Assembly: GCA_019359765.1 (NCBI GenBank)
Contig: JAHHGU010000047.1
Coordinates: 1-43,451, forward strand
Length of the DNA stretch: 43,451 nucleotides
Origin: Aphanothece sp. CMT-3BRIN-NPC111
Lineage (GTDB): Bacteria > Cyanobacteriota > Cyanobacteriia > Cyanobacteriales > JAHHGU01
Direction of reading: 5' to 3'
Every line of letters starts with the position of its first letter. Positions within the stretch are counted from its first letter, which is position 1. The notes below the pieces were generated by a model. The model saw nothing but the letters and a program-made list of their open reading frames with translations. It did no database searches and was not told where the DNA came from. Positions 15,330 to 23,199 of the stretch are shown here, one piece after another. A program made the translations under genes and the position numbers.

Positions 15330-15776
15330 AACTCTTGATTACTATAGGTTGGCTATTTTCAGATCTTGCCTTTAATTGTATTAGTTGAATCAATAATTGG
15401 TTGTTGGTCATAAACATTTTTACTCCGCAAATTATCCTGGATTTTATGCTGTGGTGATTAGCGATTTCATATTACTTTGATTTACTCAAATCTAATTAAA
15501 ATTGGAAATGGATATGAGTGTAAGATTTAAAGTTCTGAAAATGATAAAAGCTGCACAATATATAGATGTTTTTTCAATTAAATTTAATTTTTAAACAGGC
15601 ATTTATAGCAGTTACCCTAAGGGTGCTTGACAATCGACCTCACCCCCATGCACCCAGAACTACTGCTATAGCTGTATGTTTTCTAAAAGCTAACTGATCA
15701 TTGCTATAATAATTAACCTCGAATGAAATATCCCTCTGAATATTTCATTCAGGGGGATATTTTCAAGTATAGCTAC
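15330..15776. other. 447-bp intergenic region holding one copy of a 67-bp repeat
   Basis: This AT-rich spacer lies between CyanoP and phosphoketolase, both on the minus strand. Apart from the repeat at 15604-15670 there is a palindromic ATGAAATATCC and GGATATTTCAT pair near 15723-15750 just after the CyanoP stop, which may be its terminator. No gene is seen. Confidence 0.55.
15604..15670. repeat. 67-bp dispersed element, copy A
   Basis: It starts TATAGCAGT and ends with the exact reverse complement ACTGCTATA. It contains an inner hairpin ACCCT-A-AGGGT and the conserved block GCTTGACAATCGA. It aligns without gaps to 17926-17992. Confidence 0.7.
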
Positions 15777-16322
15777 TTAATAGACAGAAAAAGAATTGAC
15801 GACTTGCTGCAACATTTTATGTACTTTTTCCCAGCGTTTTTCTGTCGTTGAAGCGTTGAAGGTGAAGAGTTTACCTCTGCTAATAGCGACGCTAGCTAAG
15901 TTGTGCCGATCTTGGTTGGGAAGTTTCACGGCGTATTCAAGAATATAGTAAGTTTTAGCACCCTCCTCATGGGCTTCAGCGTTCACTAATTCAGCCTTAC
16001 GATCTGAATCAGCTTGTGCTGTTGCGTTTTTCATTAGCTTGTAGCCAACTTCCCCAGGCGTACCCAAATCAGCCAGGGTTTTGTCCTTAGGAACCGGGCT
16101 AATGATCACGCTGACATTTTCACTGCGCTCAATCAAATCGTGGAAAACAACATCGGGGCCTCCACTTACCTTGACAGGAAGCCAGCCATTAGGATAGAGA
16201 AACTGATAGCCGTCGGTGCTATCTATATAGCTTTTCAAACCGCTGGCACCTACAGGGGCAACACCCACTTGCAGAGTCAAAATCAAAACCACCAGCAGTA
16301 CCGCTGCAATCCGTTTCAGCAT
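15777..16322 (-). CDS. PsbP-like protein (CyanoP) without a lipobox cysteine
   Basis: CyanoP is the cyanobacterial relative of the PsbP extrinsic protein of photosystem II, thought to act in assembly on the lumenal side. The 181-residue protein has an N-terminal export signal (1-26) and the family start SGLKSYIDSTDGYQFLYPNGW. Further family segments are PDVVFHDLIERSENVSVIISPV, LGTPGEVGYKLM and the C-terminal VVNSF. Most cyanobacterial CyanoP proteins are lipoproteins anchored through a cysteine after the signal. Here the sequence around the cleavage region (VAPVGASGLK) has no cysteine, so the mature protein is probably soluble in the lumen or cleaved by signal peptidase I. ATG 16322, divergent from the TPR gene. 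Confidence 0.87.
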   Translation of the reverse strand: MLKRIAAVLLVVLILTLQVGVAPVGASGLKSYIDSTDGYQFLYPNGWLPVKVSGGPDVVFHDLIERSENVSVIISPVPKDKTLADLGTPGEVGYKLMKNATAQADSDRKAELVNAEAHEEGAKTYYILEYAVKLPNQDRHNLASVAISRGKLFTFNASTTEKRWEKVHKMLQQVVNSFSVY

Positions 16323-16484
16323 TTGCCTTTTCCTTCAAAAACTTTGCTTAGGTGTGGATTACCACCCCTTTTTTTTATTTTCCCATTTTCACGTCCTCAA
16401 CTGGTGTAGGCTAGAGGGCGTTTTTCATAACGAGCTATCATTCTAAAATCAACACTCGTCCAAGACTGCGTTGTAAGTCAAGCC

Positions 16485-17324
16485 ATGAACAAGACTTATC
16501 GAACTATCGTCATCCCAAAGCAGAGAAAAGTAAGAATTTTTGCCTTGACTTTTTTGCCTTTTGCCTTCTCTATGAGTGGAGTAGCACCCGTTGTACAGGC
16601 TCAGCTACCGCCAATGCAGTTGCTAAGTGCAGGGGAAAGCGGCAAGCCTCAGATGAGTGCTGTGCAGTTATATAACAGGGGCATCGATAAACTGGAAGCT
16701 GGGGACTACAAAGGTGCGATCGCAGATTTTGACAAAGCTATCCAGCTCAACCCCAAAGATGGAGATGCCTACTACAATCGGGGTTATGCCCGCAGCGTCT
16801 TGGGAAATAACACCGAGGCGATTAAAGATTACACCGAAGCGCTTCGTCTCAAGCCAAAGTATGGCGATGCCTATGGCAATCGGGGCTATGCTTACTATCT
16901 TGTTGGCAATTACAAAGAAGCGATCGCTGATTGCACAGAAGCGATTCGCATAAATCCCAAGAATGCTGATGCCTATATTTATCGGGGGAATGCTCACGAT
17001 GAATTGGGAGCGCATCAAGCCGCAATTGAGAATTACGACCACGCTCTAAGCCTCGACCCCAAAAATGCTAAGGCTTACTATAACCGAGCTTTGGCTTACA
17101 ATCGCCTCTCCGAGAACGCCAAAGCAATCGAAGATTACACTCAGTCCATTAATCTCGATTCTCAGTTTGCTGAAGCCTACTACAACCGGGGTGTAACCAA
17201 TTTGCAACTTGGAAAGCAACAGGAAGCTGTTGAGGATCTTCGCCAAGCCGCAGAGATTTTCCAGAAAAAGGGAAAAACACAAAATTACCTAGAGGCAATG
17301 GAAGCTATTAAAAAGCTTTCATAA
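16485..17324 (+). CDS. Secreted tetratricopeptide-repeat protein
   Basis: A 279-residue protein. An N-terminal basic stretch and hydrophobic segment (RKVRIFALTFLPFAFSMSGVAPVVQA) form a signal peptide ending at an Ala-x-Ala site near residue 39. Six tandem TPR units follow from about residue 61 (YNRGIDKLEAGDYKGAI, AYYNRGYARSVLGNNTEAI and so on), regularly spaced at 34 residues with the usual Ala-Tyr-Asn-Arg-Gly pattern. It is a protein-binding scaffold with no catalytic domain, acting in the periplasm or thylakoid lumen. The stop TAA overlaps the ATG of gluconokinase (TAATG), so the two are translationally coupled. A functional link between them is not obvious. ATG 16485. Confidence 0.88.
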   Translation: MNKTYRTIVIPKQRKVRIFALTFLPFAFSMSGVAPVVQAQLPPMQLLSAGESGKPQMSAVQLYNRGIDKLEAGDYKGAIADFDKAIQLNPKDGDAYYNRGYARSVLGNNTEAIKDYTEALRLKPKYGDAYGNRGYAYYLVGNYKEAIADCTEAIRINPKNADAYIYRGNAHDELGAHQAAIENYDHALSLDPKNAKAYYNRALAYNRLSENAKAIEDYTQSINLDSQFAEAYYNRGVTNLQLGKQQEAVEDLRQAAEIFQKKGKTQNYLEAMEAIKKLS

Positions 17325-17809
17325 TGATTGCGATCGTCATGGGCGTGACTGGCACCGGGAAAACCACCGTTGGCAAGCAGCTGGCGGCAGCATTAAACTG
17401 GGGCTTTAGTGACGCGGACTCTTTCCACCCCAAAGCTAATCTTGAGAAGATGAGCCGTGGCATTCCTCTCGATGATGCGGATCGGCAACCCTGGCTTCAG
17501 GCATTGCAACAAGCGATTGATTGCTGGTTGCAGGAAGATCAGAATATGGTGCTGGCGTGTTCTGCCCTGAAAGCCTCCTATCGTCAAGCACTGCTGCGTG
17601 ATTCGGAACGGATGCGGCTGGTTTACCTTAAAGGCAGCTTTGAGCTAATTGCAGATCGCCTTAGCAGGCGCAAGAACCACTTTATGAACAAAGACTTGCT
17701 CCAGAGTCAGTTTGATGCTTTGGAGGAACCAACACCAGAGTCGAGCATTTGGGTGGATATTTCTCTGCCACCAGAGGCGATCGCGCAGCAGATCGTAAAT
17801 GCCCTTTGA
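17324..17809 (+). CDS. gntK: Gluconokinase
   Basis: This enzyme phosphorylates D-gluconate to 6-phosphogluconate using ATP, feeding the oxidative pentose phosphate or Entner-Doudoroff routes. The 161-residue protein fits the GntK family. It has the P-loop GVTGTGKTTVGKQLA at residues 7-21, then the substrate region DADSFHPKANLEKMSRGIPLDDADRQPWL, the VLACSALKASYRQALR-type motif and LIADRLSRRKNHFM. The length and all motifs are intact. It overlaps the upstream TPR gene by one base and has no ribosome site of its own beyond the coupled context. A putative hairpin ends the unit 9 bp downstream. Confidence 0.94.
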   Translation: MIAIVMGVTGTGKTTVGKQLAAALNWGFSDADSFHPKANLEKMSRGIPLDDADRQPWLQALQQAIDCWLQEDQNMVLACSALKASYRQALLRDSERMRLVYLKGSFELIADRLSRRKNHFMNKDLLQSQFDALEEPTPESSIWVDISLPPEAIAQQIVNAL

Positions 17810-17817
17810 GATTTTCT

Positions 17818-17867
17818 CCCCTGCTAACCATAGCCATATATTGGGGAATTACCCAGGGGAGCAGGGG
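17818..17867 (+). terminator. Possible stem-loop terminator after gntK
   Basis: CCCCTGCT (17818-17825) pairs exactly with AGCAGGGG (17860-17867) around a 34-nt loop, starting nine bases after the gntK stop. There is no T-tract directly after the right arm, so it may be a Rho-independent-like end of low efficiency or an RNA-stability hairpin. Confidence 0.4.
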
Positions 17868-17925
17868 AAAAGGTTTGAGCTTTTTGGACTATTCTCGGCT
17901 TTAATAACGATGCCGCGGGACTTGA

Positions 17926-17992
17926 TATAGCAGTCGCCAAGGCGGCGCTTGGCAATCGATATCAACCCTATGCATCCAGAAGTGCTGCTATC
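17926..17992. repeat. 67-bp dispersed element, copy B
   Basis: A gap-free match to 15604-15670. TATAGCAGT at the left, GCTTGGCAATCGA and ATGCATCCAGAA blocks inside, and GCTGCTAT at the right are conserved. Several differences fall in stem positions and keep pairing (A-T becomes G-C, T-A becomes T-G). Confidence 0.68.
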
Positions 17993-18145
17993 ACTGGAAA
18001 CGGCAATTAGCTAATTGCTAAAAGCTAATTGCTAATTGCTATATTATGCGATCGCCATAACCGAGAATTAGCATCAGTGCCAATAATTATCTACTTTGGC
18101 TAACCAAATCCAGAAAATATTTTTTCTCCTTGTATGAAACCCCCT

Positions 18146-18412
18146 TGTCATGCTAATTCGCAAGGGCAGTCAGCTCCTGTGTTTAAATTAGCCTATCTGT
18201 AAGGCATCAAACTCATGCCACGTATCCGCCACTGGAAGGAAAACACTTTTTTTCGTTCCAGTGAAGCTGCTGTCTATCAGTACATCGACCCATTGTTTAA
18301 GGAGGTTGCAGATTAGAAGCTCATTCAAACTCACTGGCAAGACCTGATGCGAATCGCGCTATCGATCAAGGCAGGCAAACTAATGCCATCTACGAGCTTG
18401 CGGAAACTGGGA
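18146..18412 (+). pseudogene. Tn3-family transposase fragment with two in-frame stops
   Basis: Reading this stretch in one frame gives CHANSQGQSAPVFKLAYL, a stop, then GIKLMPRIRHWKENTFFR, and on to PLFKEVAD. A second stop is followed by KLIQTHWQDLMRIALSI and KAGKLMPSTSLRKLG. This matches the central catalytic part of Tn3-type TnpA, where the functional sequence reads HANTQGQS, a LLGIKLMPRIR-like motif, and a W before ELIETHWQDLLR. The two stops (TAA 18200-18202, TAG 18314-18316) sit where Leu and Trp codons are expected. Similarity fades after RKLG, and nothing recognisable remains before 18146. It is a decayed relic with no active element nearby. The comparison is from memory of the family. 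Confidence 0.78.
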
Positions 18413-18560
18413 ACCAAGAGCTGTATTGATATAGATATGTTTCTAAACTTTAGTTCATAGATTTTCCTTTTTAGGTTGCCATCGTCAGTGGATAATTTAC
18501 TGTGCTACTAAGTTTGGCAAACTAGCGTTCCTTCCTCATTAAACTACCCAGATGTAGCTT

Positions 18561-19259
18561 ATGATTCAGGTATTACTCGTGGAAGACCAAGAGATTGTCC
18601 GTCGTGGGCTGAAGACTTTATTAGAGATTCAACCCGACTTACAAGTAGTCGCAGAAGCTGAGAATGGTCAAAAAGCAATTCAACAGATGGAAAATCTTGC
18701 TGGTGGGGATTCTCAGCCAGACATTGTATTGATGGACATCCGTATGCCTGTAATGGATGGAGTAGAAGCTACGCAACGGATCTGCCAGCAGTTTCCAGGC
18801 ACGAAAATTTTGATTCTGACGACCTTTGACGATACACAATATATTTCTGAGGCCATCCGCTTTGGCGCTAAGGGATATCTATTAAAGGATACGCCTGCAC
18901 AGGAGTTGGCAGCCGCAATTAATTCCGTTCACAAAGGCTACACTCACTTTGGCCCAGGAATTCTGGAAAAGATGCTCATTGCTGTGTCTGTATCTCAGCC
19001 AGCGGCAGAAAAACAACCACCACCAGAACTGGCAGAACTCACCCCTAGAGAGCGAGAAGTTTTGCAGTTGATTGCCAGTGGCCTCAGCAATCGAGAAATT
19101 GCCCAAAAGCTTTTTATTTCAGAAGGGACGGTAAGAAATCATATCACTAATATTTTGACTCGTCTTAATCTGCGCGATCGCACTCAAGCCGCAATTTTTG
19201 CCAATTCTTTTCTATCTCACCTAGAAAATCGTGATCCCAAGTTACAATCAAAAACTTGA
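18561..19259 (+). CDS. NarL/FixJ-family response regulator
   Basis: A 232-residue two-component regulator. The receiver domain (1-120) has VEDQEIVRRG with the acidic pair, Asp59 in VLMDIRMPVMDG, Thr in ILTTFDD and Lys in YLLKDTP. The LuxR-type HTH at about 155-215 has LTPREREVLQLIASGLSNREIAQKLFISEGTVRNHI. This is the typical partner of HisKA_3 (DesK/NarX-type) kinases, and exactly such a kinase is encoded next to it in convergent orientation (19406-20506). The stop codon overlaps the first bases of a hairpin motif resembling the end of an IS200/IS605 element, so the last residues (DPKLQSKT) may have been set by an insertion. ATG 18561. Confidence 0.93.
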   Translation: MIQVLLVEDQEIVRRGLKTLLEIQPDLQVVAEAENGQKAIQQMENLAGGDSQPDIVLMDIRMPVMDGVEATQRICQQFPGTKILILTTFDDTQYISEAIRFGAKGYLLKDTPAQELAAAINSVHKGYTHFGPGILEKMLIAVSVSQPAAEKQPPPELAELTPREREVLQLIASGLSNREIAQKLFISEGTVRNHITNILTRLNLRDRTQAAIFANSFLSHLENRDPKLQSKT

Positions 19260-19305
19260 CACTCCCATGGCTCCACTTACGTTAAAGCTGTGGGATTCTT
19301 GTTCT
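19255..19305. repeat. IS200/IS605-like end hairpin or convergent terminator
   Basis: The sequence CTTGACACTCCC, a stem CCCATGGCT (19264-19272) with AGCTGTGGG (19286-19294, two G-T pairs), then GGGATTCTTG follows the layout I recall for hairpin ends of cyanobacterial IS200/IS605 (TnpB) elements. No tnpA or tnpB frame is attached. It overlaps the stop codon of the NarL regulator and lies between convergent genes, so it could also end transcription. Confidence 0.5.
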
Positions 19306-19405
19306 TGCGCCTCGACCGGGTATCCCCAGTGAATGTTGGGTATCTCACCAGTTATTGGTATTTTCGGACAGGCAAGATGCCCGATCACACGAGTGCCAAA
19401 AATCT

Positions 19406-20506
19406 CTAAGTTTGAGGAAATGTAGCAGTAATTCGACACCCTGCATTTGGCTGACTAGCAATTTCCAACTCGCCTCCAACAGCAGCGGTTCGTTCGTGCA
19501 TTCCTTGGAGTCCAAATCCACTTCTGGTGCTGTCAACCTGAAACCCCTTGCCATTATCTTTAAGTATCAGTTCCAATCCATCAGCAGTAGCCTGGATCTG
19601 AATCTGCACTGCCGTTGCTTCTGCATACTTACAAATATTAGTCAAGCCCTCTTGCAAAATTCGATAAATAGTTGTGTTCATAGCATGGGGCAAGTTTGGT
19701 GGGATATGAATTTTGCTTTCTGGTAAGATGCCAGTGAGCCGATGAAATTCTTCTATCAGATTGGCGATCGCTGCCTCTAAAAGCTGACTTTGCAATGGTT
19801 CTGACCTGATTAACGCCACCGATTCACGCACTGCTTTTAAAGTTTGTGACCCCAGTTGTTTCGCTTCTAATAAACACTCATAAGCTTTGGTGGTGTTATC
19901 TTGCCATAGAGCCATAGCCGCTTCAAGTTGAATGTTAAGCGCGACCAACGAATGACCTAAAGAATCATGAATATCACGGGCAATGCGATTGCGCTCTTCT
20001 ACAGTCGCCATTTCCTGAAGCCGGAGATTAAGTTCCCGTTCTTGCTCTAGCGCTTTGAGTAAATCTGTCTCGGCTTGCTGCAAGCGGGAATTTTGTATTT
20101 GGAGTTGTGCTTGCAATCTCCGACTCGTCAGGTGCGTTTCAATCCTGGCGAATACTTCTTCCAGTTGAAAGGGCTTGCTAATATAATCTACACCCCCAAC
20201 AGCAAAAGCTTTCACCTTATCAAATGCTTCATTTAAAGCGCTGATAAAAATTATCGGAATTTCACTAGTTTGAGAATCTGCTTTTAACTGCTGGCAAACT
20301 TCATAGCCATTCAGCCCCGGCATTGTAATATCTAATAAAATTAAATCCGGCGGTTGCGCCTTAGCTCCCATCAGCGCCGTAGTACCATTCGTTACACATC
20401 GCACCTCATATCCCTGGTCAGCCAGCATTTTTGATAAAAGGCGCAGGTTATCTATGGTGTCATCAACAATAAGAATATCTCCCTTGTGTAAATGGCTGCT
20501 ATCCAT
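19406..20506 (-). CDS. Receiver-linked DesK/NarX-type histidine kinase
   Basis: A 366-residue cytoplasmic protein with an unusual order. An N-terminal receiver domain (about 9-128, Asp59 in LILLDITMPG, Lys111 in YISKPF) leads to a coiled-coil linker (128-168). A HisKA_3 dimerisation domain follows with phospho-acceptor His180 in RDIHDSLGHSL, then a HATPase domain with the NICKYAEA N-box, DNGKGFQ and GFGLQGMHERTAAVGG. There is no transmembrane or sensor domain, so its input must be phosphorylation of its own receiver by another kinase, or a bound partner. The convergent NarL-type regulator at 18561-19259 is the natural output. The PAS hybrid kinase upstream (21106) is a possible phosphoryl source. 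ATG 20506. Confidence 0.92.
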   Translation of the reverse strand: MDSSHLHKGDILIVDDTIDNLRLLSKMLADQGYEVRCVTNGTTALMGAKAQPPDLILLDITMPGLNGYEVCQQLKADSQTSEIPIIFISALNEAFDKVKAFAVGGVDYISKPFQLEEVFARIETHLTSRRLQAQLQIQNSRLQQAETDLLKALEQERELNLRLQEMATVEERNRIARDIHDSLGHSLVALNIQLEAAMALWQDNTTKAYECLLEAKQLGSQTLKAVRESVALIRSEPLQSQLLEAAIANLIEEFHRLTGILPESKIHIPPNLPHAMNTTIYRILQEGLTNICKYAEATAVQIQIQATADGLELILKDNGKGFQVDSTRSGFGLQGMHERTAAVGGELEIASQPNAGCRITATFPQT

Positions 20507-21105
20507 AAATTAAGCTTGAGACAACTTTAAAAAATCAGTATTTATAGGAATGAGGAAGAGGGATAAAATATCTAGGATAAGAGTATAGCAGTTTTGACAA
20601 TAAATGAATTATGGCAATTCATTAAAGAACATTATGGGAAATTGTTAATTTTTGTTATTTTTTTATTAAAATCATCACTGCTTAGTCATTGTCTGCCAAT
20701 AGCACTGAGATAGCAAAGGTTATTTATGAAAAGTATTAATTAAATAAAGTTATAAAATCAACAACCAGCTATTATTACAGACCTACAAGGATTTATTATA
20801 TATCAATGATGCTTTCAATACAGTTTATGGCTGGAGCTATGAGAAAAATATTGGCTTACATCTGGAAGTTCTTATTTCTACAAGTCTGCATGATTCCCCC
20901 CTACCGAGTTTTTCCCACTTTGCGCTCGCTGAAAAACCTAAAATTATTAATCGCCCCTAGCCGCTTCAAATTGTAAGTAATGATGGCAAATGAGTAGGCA
21001 ACAATTATTTTGTTTAAGTAAACAATAAGTGCAAAGATGGGTATTATACAGCTACATTTTCTTCTATAAAAAAGTGAAAGTCATTTTTAAAATCAGGTGA
21101 TATTT
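20507..21105. other. Divergent 599-bp AT-rich region between two kinase genes
   Basis: It contains promoters for the two divergent kinase genes and, in the right half, a transposase-like relic on the minus strand (20901-21032). TATAGCAGTTTTGACAAT at 20584-20601 resembles the start of the 67-bp repeats but loses similarity after that. No intact gene is seen. Confidence 0.5.
20901..21032 (-). pseudogene. Possible transposase C-terminal remnant
   Basis: The minus-strand frame reads through VAYSFAIITYNLKRLG and FRFFSERKVGKTR before a stop at 20901-20903. A segment like ITYNLKRL near the C-terminus is typical of IS1182-type transposases, but only about 40 residues remain and no other motif is left. 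It is probably a decayed insertion-sequence end, and the identification is tentative. Confidence 0.35.
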
Positions 21106-22959
21106 ATGGATAATGATCCTGCAATTCAGTTAAACAGACTGCGTTTAACTTTAGGAAAAATGGAAGTAGCACTGGGTGCTATTGATGATGCGATAGCCTG
21201 GACTGGTGAAGATACGAAAGTGCAATGGTGCAACACAGCCTTTGATAGGTTAGTTGATAAACCCCATATTACAATTGTGGGAAAACCACTAATTGAGCTA
21301 CTACCACTGACACAACAGGGACAAGTAATAGTCAATGAAGCGCATCCCATACGAATGGCACTACAAGCTCATTTAAAACCTACTGGATACGAATTTCAAA
21401 AATATTCTCAAACGCTAATATTGGAAATTTCAGGTAACTGTATCGAATTCATTGAAGGAGAAAAATGTGCTGTTCTAGCGATTCGTGACGTTACATCTCG
21501 TAAACAAGCTCAAGCCGCACTCCAAGAGGCTAAAGAAGCAGCAGATGTAGCAAATATTGCCAAAAGTCAGTTTTTAGCAAACATGAGTCATGAACTGCGA
21601 ACTCCCCTCAACATTATTCTGGGTTTTACTCAATTGCTAACTAGGTATGGTTCTCTCGATAGCCAACAGCAGGAGTATTTAGAAACTATCGCTCGCAGTG
21701 GCGAACATCTATTAAATTTAATTGATGATGTTCTAGAAATGTCCAAAATTGAAGCTGGCAAAACCACATTTAATGAAACTGGCTTTGACTTAACGAATCT
21801 TTTGGACACACTACACCAAATGTTGAGATTAAAAGCTCAGTCTAAAGGATTAAAGTTAATTTTTGAATTGGCTGCCGACTTACCGCAATATATTCGCACT
21901 GATGAAAGCAAACTGCGCCAGGTTTTGATTAATTTATTAGGCAATGCGATCAAGTTTACCCAAGCAGGTGTGGTGACTTTACGAGTCTGGCGAGACACAA
22001 CAGAAATAAATAAAGGAATACGTCTATTATTTGAAGTTGAAGATACTGGTGCTGGTATTGAGCTGACAGAATTAGAGAGTTTATTTGAACCTTTTATGCA
22101 AACTCAGACAGGTAAAAACTCCCAAGAGGGAACTGGGTTAGGATTACCCATTAGCCGAAAATTTGTGCGCCTTATGGGAGGAGAAATAACTGTCAGCAGC
22201 AGAGTAGGCGTAGGAACAATTTTTAGGTTCGATATCCACACCAAAGAAGTTCGATCTGATGAAGTGCAGACGGCAAAATCTAGCCAGCAAGTGATTGCTT
22301 TGGCAGCCGGGCAGCCAAAATATCGGATTCTGGTAGCAGAAGATAAACCAGAAATTCGCCAGATCATGATTAAGTTGCTGCAACCAGTCGGCTTTGATGT
22401 GCGGGAAGCAAATAATGGAGAGGAAGCGATCGCTTTATGTAAAAGTTGGTCTCCTGATTTAGTTTGGATGGATATGCGAATGCCTGTCATGGATGGGTAT
22501 GAGGCAACTAAACGCATTAAAACAGCTAGTAATTCGCCGCCATTTGTTATCGCTTTAACTGGCAGTGCTTTTGAAGAGGATCGGATTGTTGCTTTATCTA
22601 CAGGCTGTGATGATTTTGTCCGCAAGCCATTTCGCGCCGAGGTAATTTTTGAAAAAATAGCTGAATACCTGGGTGTCAACTATATATATGCAACTGAAGA
22701 AACCAAACTGCTGACACAGCCACAATCTTCAGTGATGTCTGCAAAGGAATTAAGTGATGCGATCGCCCAAATGCCTGCTGAGTGGGTAGAACAATTGCAC
22801 CAAGCAGCAATCCGAGTTAATGCTAAGGAAGTTCTCCAACTAATTGAGGAGATTCCCCCATCTCAGGTGGCTTTGCCTAAGACGCTGACTAATCTGGTTA
22901 ATGATTTTTTGTTTGAAGAAATTATTGCTCTCACCCAGTCTGCCACTGATTCAGACTAG
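21106..22959 (+). CDS. PAS hybrid sensor histidine kinase with C-terminal receiver
   Basis: A 617-residue cytoplasmic hybrid kinase with no membrane segment. Order: a PAS-like sensor (about 22-132, AIAWTGEDTKVQWCN to AIRDVTSRKQ), a short coiled coil, and HisKA with His162 in FLANMSHELRTPLNIILGF. The HATPase follows (NLLGNAIKFTQ, EDTGAGI, GTGLGLPISRKFVRLMGG), then a receiver (ILVAEDKPEIR, WMDMRMPVMDG, RKPF) and a roughly 90-residue helical tail seen in many cyanobacterial kinases. No cofactor-binding cysteine or His pattern identifies the PAS ligand. ATG 21106 is supported by AGGTGA at 21095-21100, and an in-frame GTG (21097) overlaps that site and is rejected. It is divergent from the receiver-HisKA_3 kinase, with which it may form a phosphorelay. 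Confidence 0.92.
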   Translation: MDNDPAIQLNRLRLTLGKMEVALGAIDDAIAWTGEDTKVQWCNTAFDRLVDKPHITIVGKPLIELLPLTQQGQVIVNEAHPIRMALQAHLKPTGYEFQKYSQTLILEISGNCIEFIEGEKCAVLAIRDVTSRKQAQAALQEAKEAADVANIAKSQFLANMSHELRTPLNIILGFTQLLTRYGSLDSQQQEYLETIARSGEHLLNLIDDVLEMSKIEAGKTTFNETGFDLTNLLDTLHQMLRLKAQSKGLKLIFELAADLPQYIRTDESKLRQVLINLLGNAIKFTQAGVVTLRVWRDTTEINKGIRLLFEVEDTGAGIELTELESLFEPFMQTQTGKNSQEGTGLGLPISRKFVRLMGGEITVSSRVGVGTIFRFDIHTKEVRSDEVQTAKSSQQVIALAAGQPKYRILVAEDKPEIRQIMIKLLQPVGFDVREANNGEEAIALCKSWSPDLVWMDMRMPVMDGYEATKRIKTASNSPPFVIALTGSAFEEDRIVALSTGCDDFVRKPFRAEVIFEKIAEYLGVNYIYATEETKLLTQPQSSVMSAKELSDAIAQMPAEWVEQLHQAAIRVNAKEVLQLIEEIPPSQVALPKTLTNLVNDFLFEEIIALTQSATDSD

Positions 22960-23041
22960 GAAAAGCTTTACCTAGTTTTAGCCTTCATCTCCATACCTAA
23001 GCTGAAGAATAACTATTCTTTAGTCAGTTCACATCGACACA

Positions 23042-23073
23042 ATGACATTTGTCATGGTCGGATCGTGACATTT
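23042..23073. promoter_or_regulatory. Candidate operator: ATGACA-TT-TGTCAT with a second half-site
   Basis: A perfect 14-bp dyad at 23042-23055 is followed by a repeat of TGACATTT at 23066-23073, 23 bp (about two helical turns) from the first half-site at 23043. It lies upstream of the ELWxxDGT gene and looks like a binding site for a dimeric regulator. The identity of that regulator is unknown. Confidence 0.4.
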
Positions 23074-23199
23074 ATTCGATGTTTGCAGAGGTGGGTTCCG
23101 ATTAATCTCAAGTTATCAAGTCAAGAACAACTTTAAGTGGCTAACCGCAATCTTGTTACTTGACGTAACTTATTCAGACTAATTGGGATGGACAATACT

